Shown here: one piece after another, positions 1-8,854 of the stretch
Layout of the letters: each line of letters starts with the position of its first letter
How positions within the stretch are numbered: the stretch's first letter is position 1
Source: an uncultured Allobosea sp.
Lineage (GTDB): Bacteria; Pseudomonadota; Alphaproteobacteria; Rhizobiales; Beijerinckiaceae
Assembly: GCF_945957345.1 (NCBI RefSeq)
Contig: NZ_CAMFKW010000008.1
Location: 62,001-126,000 of the forward strand
Reading direction: 5' to 3'
Length of the DNA stretch: 64,000 bases
Program-made: the position numbers and the translations under genes
Notes under the pieces: generated by a model
The model's input: the letters and a program-made list of their open reading frames with translations, nothing else
Databases searched by the model: none
What the model was told of the DNA's origin: nothing

Positions 1-613
1 CGTTATATTCGTAGAAGCTGCCGGGTGCCTTGAGCTCGCGACGCTGACCCTTGCGGCTGTTGTCTGCGCCGGGGCCGATCTGGCGGTTGTGGTCGACCTG
101 GTCGGATTTGCCGAAGATCTCGCCCTGCCATTCGCTCGACTGCTGCAGCAGGTGGCGCCAGGTGATCTGGCCGTTATGTGGGCCGGAAAAGACCGGGCCG
201 GCAACTGTCTTGCCGACCGGCTCCTCGACGTCCTTGATCAACCCGTCGTCGAAGGCGATGCCAGCCAGCACCGACAGATAGCTCTTGGCGATCGAGAAGG
301 TCATGTCGGCGCGCGCTGTGTCGCCCCATTCGGCAACGATGCGCCCGCCCTTCAGGATGAGCCCGGCCGGGCCGCCGCGCTCGCGCACCGGGCCGACGAT
401 CTCGGTCCAGGGGCCGCGCTCGTTCCATTCGACATTCCCGACATAGCTGCCGTCCGGATAGTACAGGCTGCGCGGCCAGGGGCTCTCTTGCTCGCGGGCG
501 AAATCGACCGCAGCCTTCAGCCTCTCCGGGTCAAAGCCTGCCTTGGCGGGCGCGATCGTCTGCCAGAGGGCGCCGTTGGAGGCGGGGACGAAGGTTTCGT
601 TCGGGCTGGGCAC
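1..613 (-). CDS. Serine hydrolase, beta-lactamase/penicillin-binding-protein-like (partial, C-terminus off window)
   Basis: About 204 codons run off the left edge, so only the N-terminal part is present. A serine-acylation motif S-I-A-K is seen at residues 107-110 (FSIAKSY), and a possible YxN element (YEYN) lies at the very edge, as in class C beta-lactamase/esterase-like hydrolases. There is no obvious signal peptide. I chose the GTG at 613 because GGAGAA stands six bases upstream (GGAGAAGATGCCGTG); the frame is open further upstream, so a longer form is possible. The gene is divergent from marR. Substrate cannot be told; a penicillin-binding-protein-like esterase or amidase is equally possible. 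Confidence 0.8.
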   Translation of the reverse strand, partial: MPSPNETFVPASNGALWQTIAPAKAGFDPERLKAAVDFAREQESPWPRSLYYPDGSYVGNVEWNERGPWTEIVGPVRERGGPAGLILKGGRIVAEWGDTARADMTFSIAKSYLSVLAGIAFDDGLIKDVEEPVGKTVAGPVFSGPHNGQITWRHLLQQSSEWQGEIFGKSDQVDHNRQIGPGADNSRKGQRRELKAPGSFYEYN

Positions 614-741
614 GGCATCTTCTCCGGCAAGCGAATGACCGGGTTTCGCCGAAAGCTCCGACAGGTGCAAGCAGCCCCCGGCTTCGTTGCGGTCGATGCA
701 GCGCCGTCATGAGGCGAACGCGCATTGAAATAGATGTAGAC

Positions 742-752
742 ACAATTATTGT
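742..752. promoter_or_regulatory. Candidate MarR operator overlapping the marR promoter
   Basis: ACAAT-T-ATTGT is a perfect 11-bp palindrome 25 bases before the marR start. It follows a TTGAAA (725-730) that could be a -35 element, so the dyad would cover the -10 region. MarR-family regulators commonly autorepress through such AT-rich dyads; binding here is inference. Confidence 0.45.
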
Positions 753-776
753 TACTGCATCAAAGAAGAGGCCGCC

Positions 777-1232
777 ATGGAAACCGCCAGCCCTCAAGAG
801 ATGATCGGGCGCACGATCGCCCGCACCGCCCGGCTTTGGCGCCGCGCTGTGGACGTGCGGCTGCAGGCCTACGGTCTCACCGAGGCGACGTGGTTGCCGC
901 TCTTGCACCTGTCGCGGGCGTCGGCCCCGATGCGCCAAAAGGACCTGGCGCTCTCGCTGGCCCTCGACGGCTCGACGGTGGCGCGACTGCTCGACAACCT
1001 GCAGGAGGCCGGGCTGGTCGACCGGCGCGAGGACGAGATCGATCGCCGCGCCAAGACGATCCATCTGACCGCTGCGGCGGAGGATTTGGTGGCGCGGGTT
1101 GAGGCGACCTCCCGGGAGGTCAGGCTCGCGACGATCCGCAATATTCCGGAGGCCGATATCGCGCGCACCGCGGCGGTGCTGGAGCAAATCTGCGACGTCC
1201 TGGCCGCATTGCCTGAGCGGGAAGCGGCATGA
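777..1232 (+). CDS. MarR-family transcriptional regulator
   Basis: The protein has 151 residues, the normal size for a MarR dimer subunit. A winged helix-turn-helix is visible: the recognition-helix segment GSTVARLLDNLQEAGLV at about residues 64-80 is followed by the wing signature DEIDRRAKTIHLT, with the family's conserved D-x-R. Helical dimerisation segments flank it. Its stop overlaps the start of the Bcr/CflA efflux gene (ATGA), so the two are one operon. The usual arrangement is a repressor of its own efflux pump that is released by a toxic ligand; the ligand cannot be inferred from sequence. Confidence 0.9.
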   Translation: METASPQEMIGRTIARTARLWRRAVDVRLQAYGLTEATWLPLLHLSRASAPMRQKDLALSLALDGSTVARLLDNLQEAGLVDRREDEIDRRAKTIHLTAAAEDLVARVEATSREVRLATIRNIPEADIARTAAVLEQICDVLAALPEREAA

Positions 1233-2470
1233 GCACCGTCCTTCCGCCCGGCGCCGTGCTGGCCTCGAAGCGCCCCGCGCCGCTCTGGCTTCTGGCTCTC
1301 ATCACCTTCAGCGGCACGCTGGCCATGCATGTCTTCGTGCCGGCGCTCCCGCTCGCGGCGCATGATCTCGGCGCAAGCGCCGGTTCGCTGCAATTGACGA
1401 TCAGCTGCTACATTCTGGGGCTGGCGCTGGGCCAGCTCTTCTACGGGCCGATTTCGGATCGTTATGGCCGTCGGCCGGTGCTGATGGTCGGGCTCGCCGT
1501 CTATACGGCCGCCAGCGTCGCCGCGGCGCTGACGCCCGGCATCGAGGCCTTGATCGCGACCCGCTTCCTGCAGGCGCTTGGGGGCTGCGCCGGCCTCGTC
1601 CTCGGCCGGGCCATCGTGCGCGATGCGTCGGGCATGACCGACTCGACCCGGCGACTGGCGACGATGAACCTGATCGTCGTGCTTGGCCCGGGGATCGCAC
1701 CGCTGATCGGCACCGCCGTCTCGGAGACGGTTGGTTGGCGCGCGATCTTCTTCTTCCTGACGGCGATGGGGCTGGCGAACATGCTGCTGACCTGGCGCGT
1801 CCTGCCGGAGACGGCCCGACCCGGCGCGGGCGTCGATTTCGGAACTGTGCTGCGCGGCTATCGGCGCCTGCTCCGCTCCCCGGCCTTCCTCGGCTATGCG
1901 ATCGGAGGCGGCTTCGCGACGACGCCGATGTACGCTTTCATCAGCGCGGCGCCCTTCATCTTTACCCGCCAATTGGGCCGGCCGGCCCATGAGGTCGGCA
2001 CCTATCTCGCGCTCGTCATCATCGGCGTCTGGCTGGGCAACCTCTGCTCCAGCCGCCTCGTCGGCCGCGTCAGGGTCGGCAAGCTCGTCGTCGGCGGCAG
2101 CGCGATCGGCCTGCTCGGCGCTTTGCTTCTTCTGGGCACGGCGCTGTCGGGCCATCTCAGCCTGGCTTCCGCATTGGCCGGAGCCACGCTCTTCACCTTC
2201 GGTGCGGGCATGGCCAGCGCGCCGGCTCTCGCTGAGGCCATGAGCGTCGATCCGCAACTGGCCGGCTCGGCATCGGGCTTCTACGGCTTCATCCAGATGG
2301 CGATCGGCGCGCTCGCCACCTCGCTGGCTGGCCTCGGCAGCGACCCTGCGCTCGCCGCAGGCGCCGTGCTGGCCGTTGCGGCGCTCAGCGCGCAGCTCTG
2401 CTTCGCGCTGGCCCTGCGGGCGCGCCGTCTCGCCGCTGTCACCCATTTGGCAGCCAGACCGGCGGAATGA
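1229..2470 (+). CDS. Bcr/CflA-type multidrug efflux MFS transporter
   Basis: This 413-residue inner-membrane protein shows about twelve hydrophobic segments. The MFS motif A is visible between TM2 and TM3 ([11 protein letters not shown], residues 73-83), and the overall pattern matches the Bcr/CflA drug:H+ antiporter group (bicyclomycin, chloramphenicol-type exporters). The start overlaps the marR stop by four bases, indicating translational coupling and shared control. Substrate is unknown. It could equally export a metabolite, but co-transcription with a MarR regulator favours xenobiotic efflux. Confidence 0.9.
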   Translation: MSTVLPPGAVLASKRPAPLWLLALITFSGTLAMHVFVPALPLAAHDLGASAGSLQLTISCYILGLALGQLFYGPISDRYGRRPVLMVGLAVYTAASVAAALTPGIEALIATRFLQALGGCAGLVLGRAIVRDASGMTDSTRRLATMNLIVVLGPGIAPLIGTAVSETVGWRAIFFFLTAMGLANMLLTWRVLPETARPGAGVDFGTVLRGYRRLLRSPAFLGYAIGGGFATTPMYAFISAAPFIFTRQLGRPAHEVGTYLALVIIGVWLGNLCSSRLVGRVRVGKLVVGGSAIGLLGALLLLGTALSGHLSLASALAGATLFTFGAGMASAPALAEAMSVDPQLAGSASGFYGFIQMAIGALATSLAGLGSDPALAAGAVLAVAALSAQLCFALALRARRLAAVTHLAARPAE

Positions 2471-2546
2471 GGGCGGGACAGCCTTGCCTTTCGCCAAGCG
2501 CGAACCTTGCGCGGGACGCGACTCGCGCCTAAACAGCCTGCTTCAA

Positions 2547-3491
2547 ATGACATCGCCAGCACCGCTCTATCCGCACCGCCATCTCCTCGGGATCGAGGGG
2601 TTGTCCCATCTGGACATCGAAGCGCTATTGGACAGGGCGGAGGACTATGTCTCCCTTTCCCGGCAGGTCGAGAAGAAGACCACGGCTCTGCGCGGACGCA
2701 CGCAGATCAACCTGTTCTTCGAGCCCTCGACCCGGACGCAGGCCTCCTTCGAGCTGGCCGGAAAACGCCTTGGCGCCGACGTGATGAACATGTCCGTCGC
2801 CTTTTCCTCGGTGAAGAAGGGCGAGACGCTGATCGATACCGCGGCGACGCTCAGCGCGATGCGCCCGGACATCATCGTCGTGCGCCACCATGCGGCCGGC
2901 GCGGTCAACCTGCTCGCCCGCAAGGTCGGCTGCTCCGTGATCAATGCCGGCGACGGCGCCCATGAGCATCCGACGCAAGCCCTGCTCGATGCGCTGACGA
3001 TCCGCCGCAACAAGGGCCGCATCCAGGGCCTGACGGTGGCGATCTGCGGCGACATCCTGCATTCGCGCGTCGCCCGCTCCAACATCATCCTGCTGAACGC
3101 GCTCGGTGCGAAGGTCCGCCTGATCGCCCCGACGACGCTGCTGCCGCCCGGCATCGAGCGCATGGGCGTCGAGATATTCACCGACATGAACAAGGGGCTG
3201 GAAGGCGCCGACATCGTCATGATGCTGCGCCTCCAGCTCGAGCGCATGAACGGCGCCTTCGTGCCCTCGGCGAAGGAGTATTTCCGCTATTACGGGCTCG
3301 ACCAGGAGAAGTTGTCGCGCGCTCAAGCTGACGCGCTGGTGATGCATCCCGGCCCGATGAACCGCGGCGTCGAGATTTCATCGGCCGTAGCCGACGGAGC
3401 GCAGTCGCTGATCCGCGAGCAGGTCGAGATGGGCGTCGCCGTCCGCATGGCGGTGCTCGACGCGCTGGCCCAGCACCTGCCGAATGTCTGA
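2547..3491 (+). CDS. pyrB: Aspartate carbamoyltransferase catalytic subunit
   Basis: PyrB condenses carbamoyl phosphate with aspartate in the second step of de novo pyrimidine synthesis. The 314-residue product carries the carbamoyl-phosphate loop [12 protein letters not shown] (S61-T62-R63-T64), the HPTQ motif ([12 protein letters not shown]) and the aspartate-domain motif [12 protein letters not shown]. The frame is open further upstream, but ATG 2547 ([19 protein letters not shown]) gives the family length. It is followed after 17 bases by a dihydroorotase homologue that has lost metal ligands. No pyrI regulatory subunit is nearby, which fits the class where PyrB forms a complex with a PyrC-like protein. 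Confidence 0.96.
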   Translation: MTSPAPLYPHRHLLGIEGLSHLDIEALLDRAEDYVSLSRQVEKKTTALRGRTQINLFFEPSTRTQASFELAGKRLGADVMNMSVAFSSVKKGETLIDTAATLSAMRPDIIVVRHHAAGAVNLLARKVGCSVINAGDGAHEHPTQALLDALTIRRNKGRIQGLTVAICGDILHSRVARSNIILLNALGAKVRLIAPTTLLPPGIERMGVEIFTDMNKGLEGADIVMMLRLQLERMNGAFVPSAKEYFRYYGLDQEKLSRAQADALVMHPGPMNRGVEISSAVADGAQSLIREQVEMGVAVRMAVLDALAQHLPNV

Positions 3492-3508
3492 GCGTAAAGA
3501 GACCGAAC

Positions 3509-4810
3509 ATGGCTGACACGCAGGACATCGCAATCGTCAACGCGCGCCTGATCGACCCGGCCACCGGGCGCGAGGGCGCGGGCTCCGTTCTGATCCGCAG
3601 CGGTGCGATCGCATCGGTCGAATGGCAGGGTGCTCCCGCCACGGGCGAGGATGTGCATCGCATCGATGCCAAGGGGCAGGTGCTGACGCCCGGTCTCGTC
3701 GACCTGCGGGCCTTCCTCGGTGAGCCCGGCGCCGAATTCCGTGAGACGCTCGGCACAGGCTCGCAGGCTGCTGCCGCCGGCGGCGTCACCACGGTCGTCT
3801 GCCGTCCGGATACGAATCCGGTGATCGACGACCCCGCGATCATCGACTTCGTCAAGCGTCGCGCCCGCGACAAGGCCGTCGTCAACGTTCTCTCCTGCGC
3901 TGCCCTGACCAAGGGGCTGGAGGGCAGGGAGATCACCGAGTTCGGCCTGCTGCTGGAAGCGGGCGCGGTCTCCTTCTGCGATGGTGCGAAGGGCCTGCGC
4001 AATCCGCAGGTCATGCGCCGCGCCATGATCTATGCCCGCAATTTCGACGCCCTCATCATGAACCATGTCGAGGATCCCGAGCTGCGCGGTTCCGGCGTGA
4101 TGAATGACGGCGAATTCGCCAGCCGCAAGGGCCTGCCCGGTATCCCGATCGAGGCCGAGACGGTGATGCTGGAGCGCGACATTCGCCTCGCCCGCGCCAG
4201 CGGCGCCCGCTACCACGCCGCGATGATCTCCTGCGCGGAATCGGTCGAGCTGGTGCGCCGCGCCAAGCAGGACGGCGTGCGCGTCACCTGCGGCGTCTCG
4301 ATCAACAACCTCACCCTCAACGAGAACGATGTCGGCGAGTACCGGACCTTCTGCAAGGTCACGCCGCCTTTGCGCCATGAGGATGACCGCATCGCCATGG
4401 TCGCGGCACTCGCCGAGGGCGTGATCGACGTCGTCGTCTCCGATCACGACCCGCAGGACGTCGAGACCAAGCGCCAGCCCTTCGCCGAATGCGCCGACGG
4501 CGCCCTCGGCATCGAGACAATGCTCTCGGCTGCGCAGCGCCTGGTCCAGGCGGGCCAGATCGGCCTGCCGCAGCTTCTCGCCGCACTCTCGGCCCGGCCT
4601 GCCGCGCTGATCGGCCTTGCCGCCGGCAAGCTCGCCGTCGGCGCGCCCGCCGACCTCGTCCTGTTCGACCCCGAGGCGCCCTTCGTCGTCGACAAGCGCA
4701 AGCTCAAGTCCCGCGCCAAGAACTCGCCCTTCGACGAAGCGCGGCTGGAAGGCATCGTGGCGGCAACCTTCGTCGGCGGCCGGGTGGTCTACGAGGCCGA
4801 GCCGGGCTGA
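3509..4810 (+). CDS. pyrC: Dihydroorotase-like protein lacking the HxH metal site (PyrC'/PyrX type)
   Basis: The 433-residue amidohydrolase-fold protein aligns by eye with class I dihydroorotases. The normal zinc motif D-H-x-H-x-R-E-P-G is replaced by DLRAFLGEPG, so Arg67 and Phe69 stand where the two metal-binding histidines should be. Other family positions remain: His186 (MNHVED), His236 (RYHAAM) and Asp312 (VSDHDPQD). In pseudomonads an inactive PyrC' is a structural partner of PyrB (established knowledge). The tight pyrB-pyrC' coupling here suggests the same, in which case an active dihydroorotase must lie elsewhere. Databases will usually label it dihydroorotase. Confidence 0.9.
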   Translation: MADTQDIAIVNARLIDPATGREGAGSVLIRSGAIASVEWQGAPATGEDVHRIDAKGQVLTPGLVDLRAFLGEPGAEFRETLGTGSQAAAAGGVTTVVCRPDTNPVIDDPAIIDFVKRRARDKAVVNVLSCAALTKGLEGREITEFGLLLEAGAVSFCDGAKGLRNPQVMRRAMIYARNFDALIMNHVEDPELRGSGVMNDGEFASRKGLPGIPIEAETVMLERDIRLARASGARYHAAMISCAESVELVRRAKQDGVRVTCGVSINNLTLNENDVGEYRTFCKVTPPLRHEDDRIAMVAALAEGVIDVVVSDHDPQDVETKRQPFAECADGALGIETMLSAAQRLVQAGQIGLPQLLAALSARPAALIGLAAGKLAVGAPADLVLFDPEAPFVVDKRKLKSRAKNSPFDEARLEGIVAATFVGGRVVYEAEPG

Positions 4811-4832
4811 GTCCGCTAATTATGCACTGCGG

Positions 4833-4904
4833 GTCATCCCGGGCGTAGCGAAGCGCAGGCATGGATCCCGGATCGGCGCCGCCTTGCGGCTTGTCCGGGA
4901 TGAC
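4833..4904. repeat. Palindromic intergenic repeat (GTCATCCCGG family)
   Basis: Arms GTCATCCCGG (4833-4842) and CCGGGATGAC (4895-4904) are exact inverted copies. They enclose GCGTAGCGAAGCGC and ATGGATCCCGG, words seen in dispersed palindromic elements of Rhizobiales genomes. Shorter relatives occur at 15792-15815 and 17408-17502. Lying just after pyrC', it may also terminate that transcript. Confidence 0.65.
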
Positions 4905-4968
4905 GGCGCACTTTCTATTCGCGACGGCGGGTTCTATCGTGGCTGCGCTGAACCGGGCGAGGGGTTGA

Positions 4969-5592
4969 ATGCCTGAGACGTTGAACTGGGGCCTTTCCGT
5001 CCCCGCCACGCTGATCGCCATCGTCGTCGGCTATCTCTTCGGCTCGATTCCCTTCGGCATCATCCTGACCAGGCTCGCCGGCGGCCCCGACCTGCGCAGC
5101 ATCGGCTCCGGCAATATCGGCGCGACCAACGTCCTGCGCACCGGCAACAAGAAGCTCGCGGCGGCGACGCTCGTCGGCGACATGCTGAAGGGCACGGTGG
5201 CGGTTCTGGTCGGCGCCTATTTCCTCGGCGGGCCGCAAGCTGCGCTGGTGGCGGGCGTCGGAGCCTTTCTCGGCCATCTCTTCCCGGTCTGGCTGGGCTT
5301 CAAGGGCGGCAAGGGCGTCGCGACCTATATCGGCGTGCTGATCGGCGTGAAGGCCTCGGTCGCGCTCGCCTTTGCCGTGATCTGGCTGGGGCTGGCCTAT
5401 CTGTTCCGCTATTCCTCGCTCTCGGCGCTGATCGCCAGCGTGATCGCGCCGTTGCTGCTCTGGTTCTGGGCCGAAATGCCCCAGGCGGCGCTGGTCATGG
5501 CCGTCCTCTCCGTCCTGCTCTGGATCATGCATCGGGAAAACATCGCCCGGCTGCTGGCCGGGAGCGAAGGCAAGATCGGCCAGAAGGGCTGA
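4969..5592 (+). CDS. plsY: Glycerol-3-phosphate acyltransferase PlsY
   Basis: PlsY transfers acyl groups from acyl-phosphate to glycerol-3-phosphate, the first step of phospholipid synthesis, in the inner membrane. The 207-residue product has about five membrane segments and the three family motifs: GSGNIGATN near residue 46, [15 protein letters not shown] near 103, and the C-terminal [13 protein letters not shown]. Length is typical. It is followed after seven bases by dprA, and the pair is probably co-transcribed. The palindromic repeat upstream separates it from pyrC'. Confidence 0.95.
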   Translation: MPETLNWGLSVPATLIAIVVGYLFGSIPFGIILTRLAGGPDLRSIGSGNIGATNVLRTGNKKLAAATLVGDMLKGTVAVLVGAYFLGGPQAALVAGVGAFLGHLFPVWLGFKGGKGVATYIGVLIGVKASVALAFAVIWLGLAYLFRYSSLSALIASVIAPLLLWFWAEMPQAALVMAVLSVLLWIMHRENIARLLAGSEGKIGQKG

Positions 5593-5599
5593 CTGGCAC

Positions 5600-6820
5600 A
5601 TGGCTGGGATCGTCCTCTCCGATCGCCAGCGTCTCGATTGGTTGCGGTTGATCCGCAGCGAGAGCATCGGCCCGCGCAGCTTCCGCTCCCTGATGAACCG
5701 CTTCGGCGGCGCGTCGGCGGCGCTCGATGCGCTTCCTGACCTCGCCCGGCAGGCCGGCCGGCACATCCGGATCTGCCCGGCGGATGAGGCGCAGCGCGAG
5801 TTCGAGAGGCTCTCGCGCCTCGGTGGCCGCTTCATCGCGCTCGGCGAAGCCGACTACCCCATTCCGTTGCAGGCGATCGATTCGGCCCCGCCCTTGCTGG
5901 CCGTGCTCGGGCATGCCGCGATTCTGCAACGGCCCGCCGTGGCGCTGGTCGGCTCGCGCAATGCCTCGGCCGCCGGCATGAAGTTCACCGCGCGGCTTGC
6001 CCGCGATCTCGGCGAGGCTGATTTCACGGTGGTTTCGGGTTTGGCGCGCGGCATCGACACCGCCGCGCATGAAACGAGCCTGGAGACGGGCACCGTCGCG
6101 GTGCTGGCAGGAGGGCTCGACGAGATCTATCCGCCGCAGAACATCCCGCTCGCCCGGCGCATCGTCGAGCGCGGCGCAATCGTCAGCGAAATGCCGCTCG
6201 GCTGGGTCGCCCGTGCGCGTGATTTTCCGCGGCGCAACCGTCTGGTCTCGGGGCTGTCGCTGGGCACGGTGGTGGTCGAGGCAGCGCGCCGCTCGGGCTC
6301 GCTGATCACCGCGCGTTTTGCCAACGAGCAAGGGCGGCAGGTCTTCGCGGTGCCGGGCTCGCCGCTCGATCCGCGGGCCGAGGGCGGCAATCATCTCATC
6401 CGCGAGGGGGCGACGCTCTGCGCCGAATCGGCCCATGTCATCGAGGCGCTGCAGCCCATGCGGCAGCGGGAGCTCGATCTGTCGGTCCCCACTCGCGCCA
6501 TGCGCGAGGCTGCCGGCGCGCCGGCTTCAGAGGCGATGTGGGACGAACTCGACCTGCCTGAAATCACGCCAGCGCCGGCCTATTCCCGGCGCGAGGACGG
6601 TTTCGAGGCCGAACCCTCGTCATTGCGTCCGACAGGCGGCGCGCCTGATTCCGGCCGGGTCCTGCTCGATCTGCTCGGCCCGGCACCGATCGCGCTCGAC
6701 GATCTTGTCCGCGCAAGTGGGCTTGCAGCCGGCGAGGTCGGCCATGTTCTCGTCGAGCTGGAACTGGCCGGCGCGATACGGCGCCATCCCGGCGGGACCT
6801 TGTCGCGCAATCTGCCTTGA
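5600..6820 (+). CDS. dprA: DNA-processing protein DprA
   Basis: DprA loads RecA on incoming single-stranded DNA during natural transformation and is widely conserved even in non-competent species. The 406-residue product has an N-terminal helical region, the Rossmann-like DprA core with ALVGSRNAS, VSGLARGIDTAAHE, FPRRNRLVSGLS and GSLITARFA, and a C-terminal winged-helix segment (DLLGPAPIALDDLVRASGL). It follows plsY by seven bases. A strong hairpin lies directly after it. Confidence 0.94.
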   Translation: MAGIVLSDRQRLDWLRLIRSESIGPRSFRSLMNRFGGASAALDALPDLARQAGRHIRICPADEAQREFERLSRLGGRFIALGEADYPIPLQAIDSAPPLLAVLGHAAILQRPAVALVGSRNASAAGMKFTARLARDLGEADFTVVSGLARGIDTAAHETSLETGTVAVLAGGLDEIYPPQNIPLARRIVERGAIVSEMPLGWVARARDFPRRNRLVSGLSLGTVVVEAARRSGSLITARFANEQGRQVFAVPGSPLDPRAEGGNHLIREGATLCAESAHVIEALQPMRQRELDLSVPTRAMREAAGAPASEAMWDELDLPEITPAPAYSRREDGFEAEPSSLRPTGGAPDSGRVLLDLLGPAPIALDDLVRASGLAAGEVGHVLVELELAGAIRRHPGGTLSRNLP

Positions 6821-6829
6821 ACCGCCTTC

Positions 6830-6857
6830 CTGAGCCGCCCTCGGCTTGGCGGCTCAG
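6830..6857. terminator. Bidirectional terminator hairpin between dprA and a convergent small gene
   Basis: A perfect 10-bp stem (CTGAGCCGCC ... GGCGGCTCAG) with an 8-base loop sits 10 bases after dprA and overlaps the stop codon of the convergent gene. There is no T-run on either side, so it may work as a bidirectional or Rho-assisted terminator. Confidence 0.6.
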
Positions 6858-7102
6858 TGCTTCTCGCTGCTGGGGGCTCCGAGGCGCTCGATCTCGGCGG
6901 AGGCCTCGATCCTGGCCATTTCCAGGAAATAGCTGAGGGCGCTGAGCTTGGTGTTGCGGGCCATGATGCGGAGCTCGGCCGCCATGCCTTCGATGAAGGA
7001 CGCGGCTTCCAGCGGCGACATCGGCCGGTGCGGGACTTCGTCGTCATCGCTCTCTTGTGCCACGCATTCGAGCGAGACCAGCTTGGAAACTTTGTGCTTC
7101 AT
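6854..7102 (-). CDS. Conserved small protein of unknown function
   Basis: About 82 residues starting MKHKVSKLVSLECVAQES; an in-frame ATG at 7123 would add seven residues. GGGAGGG precedes ATG 7102 by 12 bases, so the choice is uncertain. The protein is soluble, acidic near the N-terminus (ESDDDE) and helical after PMSPLEAASFIEGMAAELRIMARNTKLSALSYFLEMARIEASAEIERL. I do not recognise a named domain. It is monocistronic and convergent with dprA. Composition matches its neighbours, so it is unlikely to be spurious. Confidence 0.7.
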   Translation of the reverse strand: MKHKVSKLVSLECVAQESDDDEVPHRPMSPLEAASFIEGMAAELRIMARNTKLSALSYFLEMARIEASAEIERLGAPSSEKH

Positions 7103-7215
7103 AGCGAATGGATTCCCTCCCATACTGGGGGCCCAACTCGTCCGGCGGGTTTTCGATCCCTAACGAATATGCAATTCTAGATTGCAAATATGAATGAATT
7201 TCAAGCGATAGTATA

Positions 7216-8130
7216 TTAGACGAGAAGATAGACCGCAGCCGGCAGCGTCGCCAGCGCGATCAGCGTCTGGAGGGTGGTGATCTCCGCCATCAGGGGCGCA
7301 TCGCCGCCCAGGTCTCGTGCCAGGAAATAGGCGGCCGTCGCGGTCGGGACCGCGCCCGCAACCACCGTCATCGCCAGGGCGGGGCCGGTGACGCCGAACC
7401 AGCTGGCATAGAGCCAGGCGAGCACCGGCATCAGCACGAGCTTGAGGCCGACAGCCACGCCATGGGCCAGGCGCGGCCGCGCCAGCTTGCTCAGATCGAG
7501 CGCCGAGCCGACCACGAGGAGGCCGATGCCGAGCGAGGCGCGCCCGAGCACGTCCAGATAGCCGGTAAAGGCGCTGGGGAGCATCCATTGAACCTGATTC
7601 AATGCGAGGCCGACGGCCGAGGACCAGATGAAAGGGTTGTAGAGGATCGAGCGGATCGTCGCGCCGAGGCTCATCGGCCTGCCGCTCGCGAATCGAGCGA
7701 GCACGAACACGCACATCACATTGAGCAGCGGAATCATCGAGGCGACGGCGATTGCCATCAACGTCGTCCCGGTGCGGCCCTGCAGCCCGGCGGCCAGAGC
7801 GAGCCCGACGAAGGTGTTCCAGCGCACCGATCCCTGGAAAATGGAGGTGAAGGCGGGGCCGCCGATCCCGGCCCGTTCCAGCAGCGGGCGTGCGAACAGG
7901 AGCAGGGCTGCGACGCTCAGGATGGCGAGGATCAGGCTCGAGCCCATGCCGAGGACCGGCATGCTGCGCAGATCGGCCATGGCCAGCGTATGAATCACGA
8001 CGGCCGGAAAGAGGAGTTGATAGGTCAAACGCTCGACGCCAACCCAATGCGCGGGCGAGACGATGTTGCGCGCCTTCAGGAACCAGCCCGTCGCGATGAC
8101 GAGGAAGACGGCGATCAGGCTATCGAGCAT
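7216..8130 (-). CDS. AEC-family (auxin efflux carrier-like) transporter
   Basis: The 304-residue inner-membrane protein has about ten hydrophobic segments arranged as two five-helix halves, typical of the AEC/malonate-carrier family. The conserved N-terminal stretch LTYQLLFPAVVIHTLA and the glycine/proline-rich GAVPTATAAYFLARDLGGD in the second half are family features. AEC members in bacteria move organic acids such as malonate or malate; the substrate here is not deducible. It stands alone, with the upstream region shared with a divergent small exported protein. Confidence 0.9.
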   Translation of the reverse strand: MLDSLIAVFLVIATGWFLKARNIVSPAHWVGVERLTYQLLFPAVVIHTLAMADLRSMPVLGMGSSLILAILSVAALLLFARPLLERAGIGGPAFTSIFQGSVRWNTFVGLALAAGLQGRTGTTLMAIAVASMIPLLNVMCVFVLARFASGRPMSLGATIRSILYNPFIWSSAVGLALNQVQWMLPSAFTGYLDVLGRASLGIGLLVVGSALDLSKLARPRLAHGVAVGLKLVLMPVLAWLYASWFGVTGPALAMTVVAGAVPTATAAYFLARDLGGDAPLMAEITTLQTLIALATLPAAVYLLV

Positions 8131-8166
8131 GGCGGAAGCCGAACAGGAGGGAAGGGGGCCGCGGCG

Positions 8167-8191
8167 GGAACAATGGGGACTGGCAGCCGTT
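8167..8191 (+). promoter_or_regulatory. Candidate EcfG (general stress) promoter
   Basis: GGAAC (8167-8171), exactly 16 bases, then CGTT (8188-8191). This matches the alphaproteobacterial EcfG sigma-factor consensus GGAAC-N16/17-CGTT. It points at the exported protein starting at 8367, leaving a leader of about 170 bases. The sequence match is direct; use in vivo is inference. Confidence 0.55.
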
Positions 8192-8366
8192 CTAGTTCTC
8201 GAACTGACCTGTCCCTGTCATGCCCCATCCGGGCCGGCAAGGACGCGGGAGAAGGCCTGATCTGTCCGTGCCGCAATGCTGCCGCGATTGGTTCAGGTCC
8301 CATTCAACCGGATCGCGCCATCCTTCCTGGCAAGGTTGGAGTGATCTCGTGAAAGGAGATGCCGTC

Positions 8367-8735
8367 ATGATGTCTCTGAAGAAGAAGGCTGCCATTGCGC
8401 TGACCGTAGCCAGCGTCGCTGCAGGCACCGTCGCCGTTCCCGCCATGGCGAAGGACGTGCGCGGTTTTGATGCGGCGCGCCTCGACAAGGCGCAGGTGGA
8501 ATATTCGCAGTACCGCTATCGCCATTGGCGCGGCGCGTCGCGCGGTGCGGCGGTGGCCGGCGCCGTCGGTCTCGGCATTCTGGGCGCGGCAGCGATCGCG
8601 GCTCAGAACCGCGCCTATGCGGCGCCGGGCTACTATTACGACGATGACTATTACGCGCCGCCGGCGCCGGTCTATGTCGCCCCGAGGCGGTACTACAACC
8701 CCTATGGCTATTACGACTTCCGCGACTATCGCTGA
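8367..8735 (+). CDS. Small exported Tyr/Pro-rich protein of unknown function
   Basis: 122 residues. ATG 8367 is preceded by AAAGGAGAT at good spacing and followed by a second ATG. A clear Sec signal peptide ends AVPAMA-KD near residue 28. A central hydrophobic glycine/alanine stretch (GAAVAGAVGLGILGAAAIAAQ) may insert in a membrane or act as a glycine-zipper. The C-terminus is rich in tyrosine and proline (YYYDDDYYAPPAPVYVAPRRYY). Such proteins are common but uncharacterised in Rhizobiales envelopes. An EcfG-like promoter at 8167-8191 suggests stress induction. Confidence 0.8.
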   Translation: MMSLKKKAAIALTVASVAAGTVAVPAMAKDVRGFDAARLDKAQVEYSQYRYRHWRGASRGAAVAGAVGLGILGAAAIAAQNRAYAAPGYYYDDDYYAPPAPVYVAPRRYYNPYGYYDFRDYR

Positions 8736-8757
8736 GATCGGTCGCAACTGAGCCTGC

Positions 8758-8787
8758 AAGGCCCGCGCAATCCGCGCGGGCCTTTCT
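8758..8787 (+). terminator. Rho-independent terminator
   Basis: Stem AAGGCCCGCG/CGCGGGCCTT with a 6-base loop is followed by TCTTT. It lies 23 bases after the small exported protein gene that ends at 8735. Confidence 0.85.
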
Positions 8788-8854
8788 TTGTGAGGGGATT
8801 ATTCGGATTTCGGCGTCATGGATGACGCCTGGATCTGCTCACAGGGGGATGGAC

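Noticed and set aside
869-2497. 542-codon open frame antisense to marR and the MFS gene
   Set aside because: Low-complexity shadow frame; the plus-strand genes carry clear family motifs.
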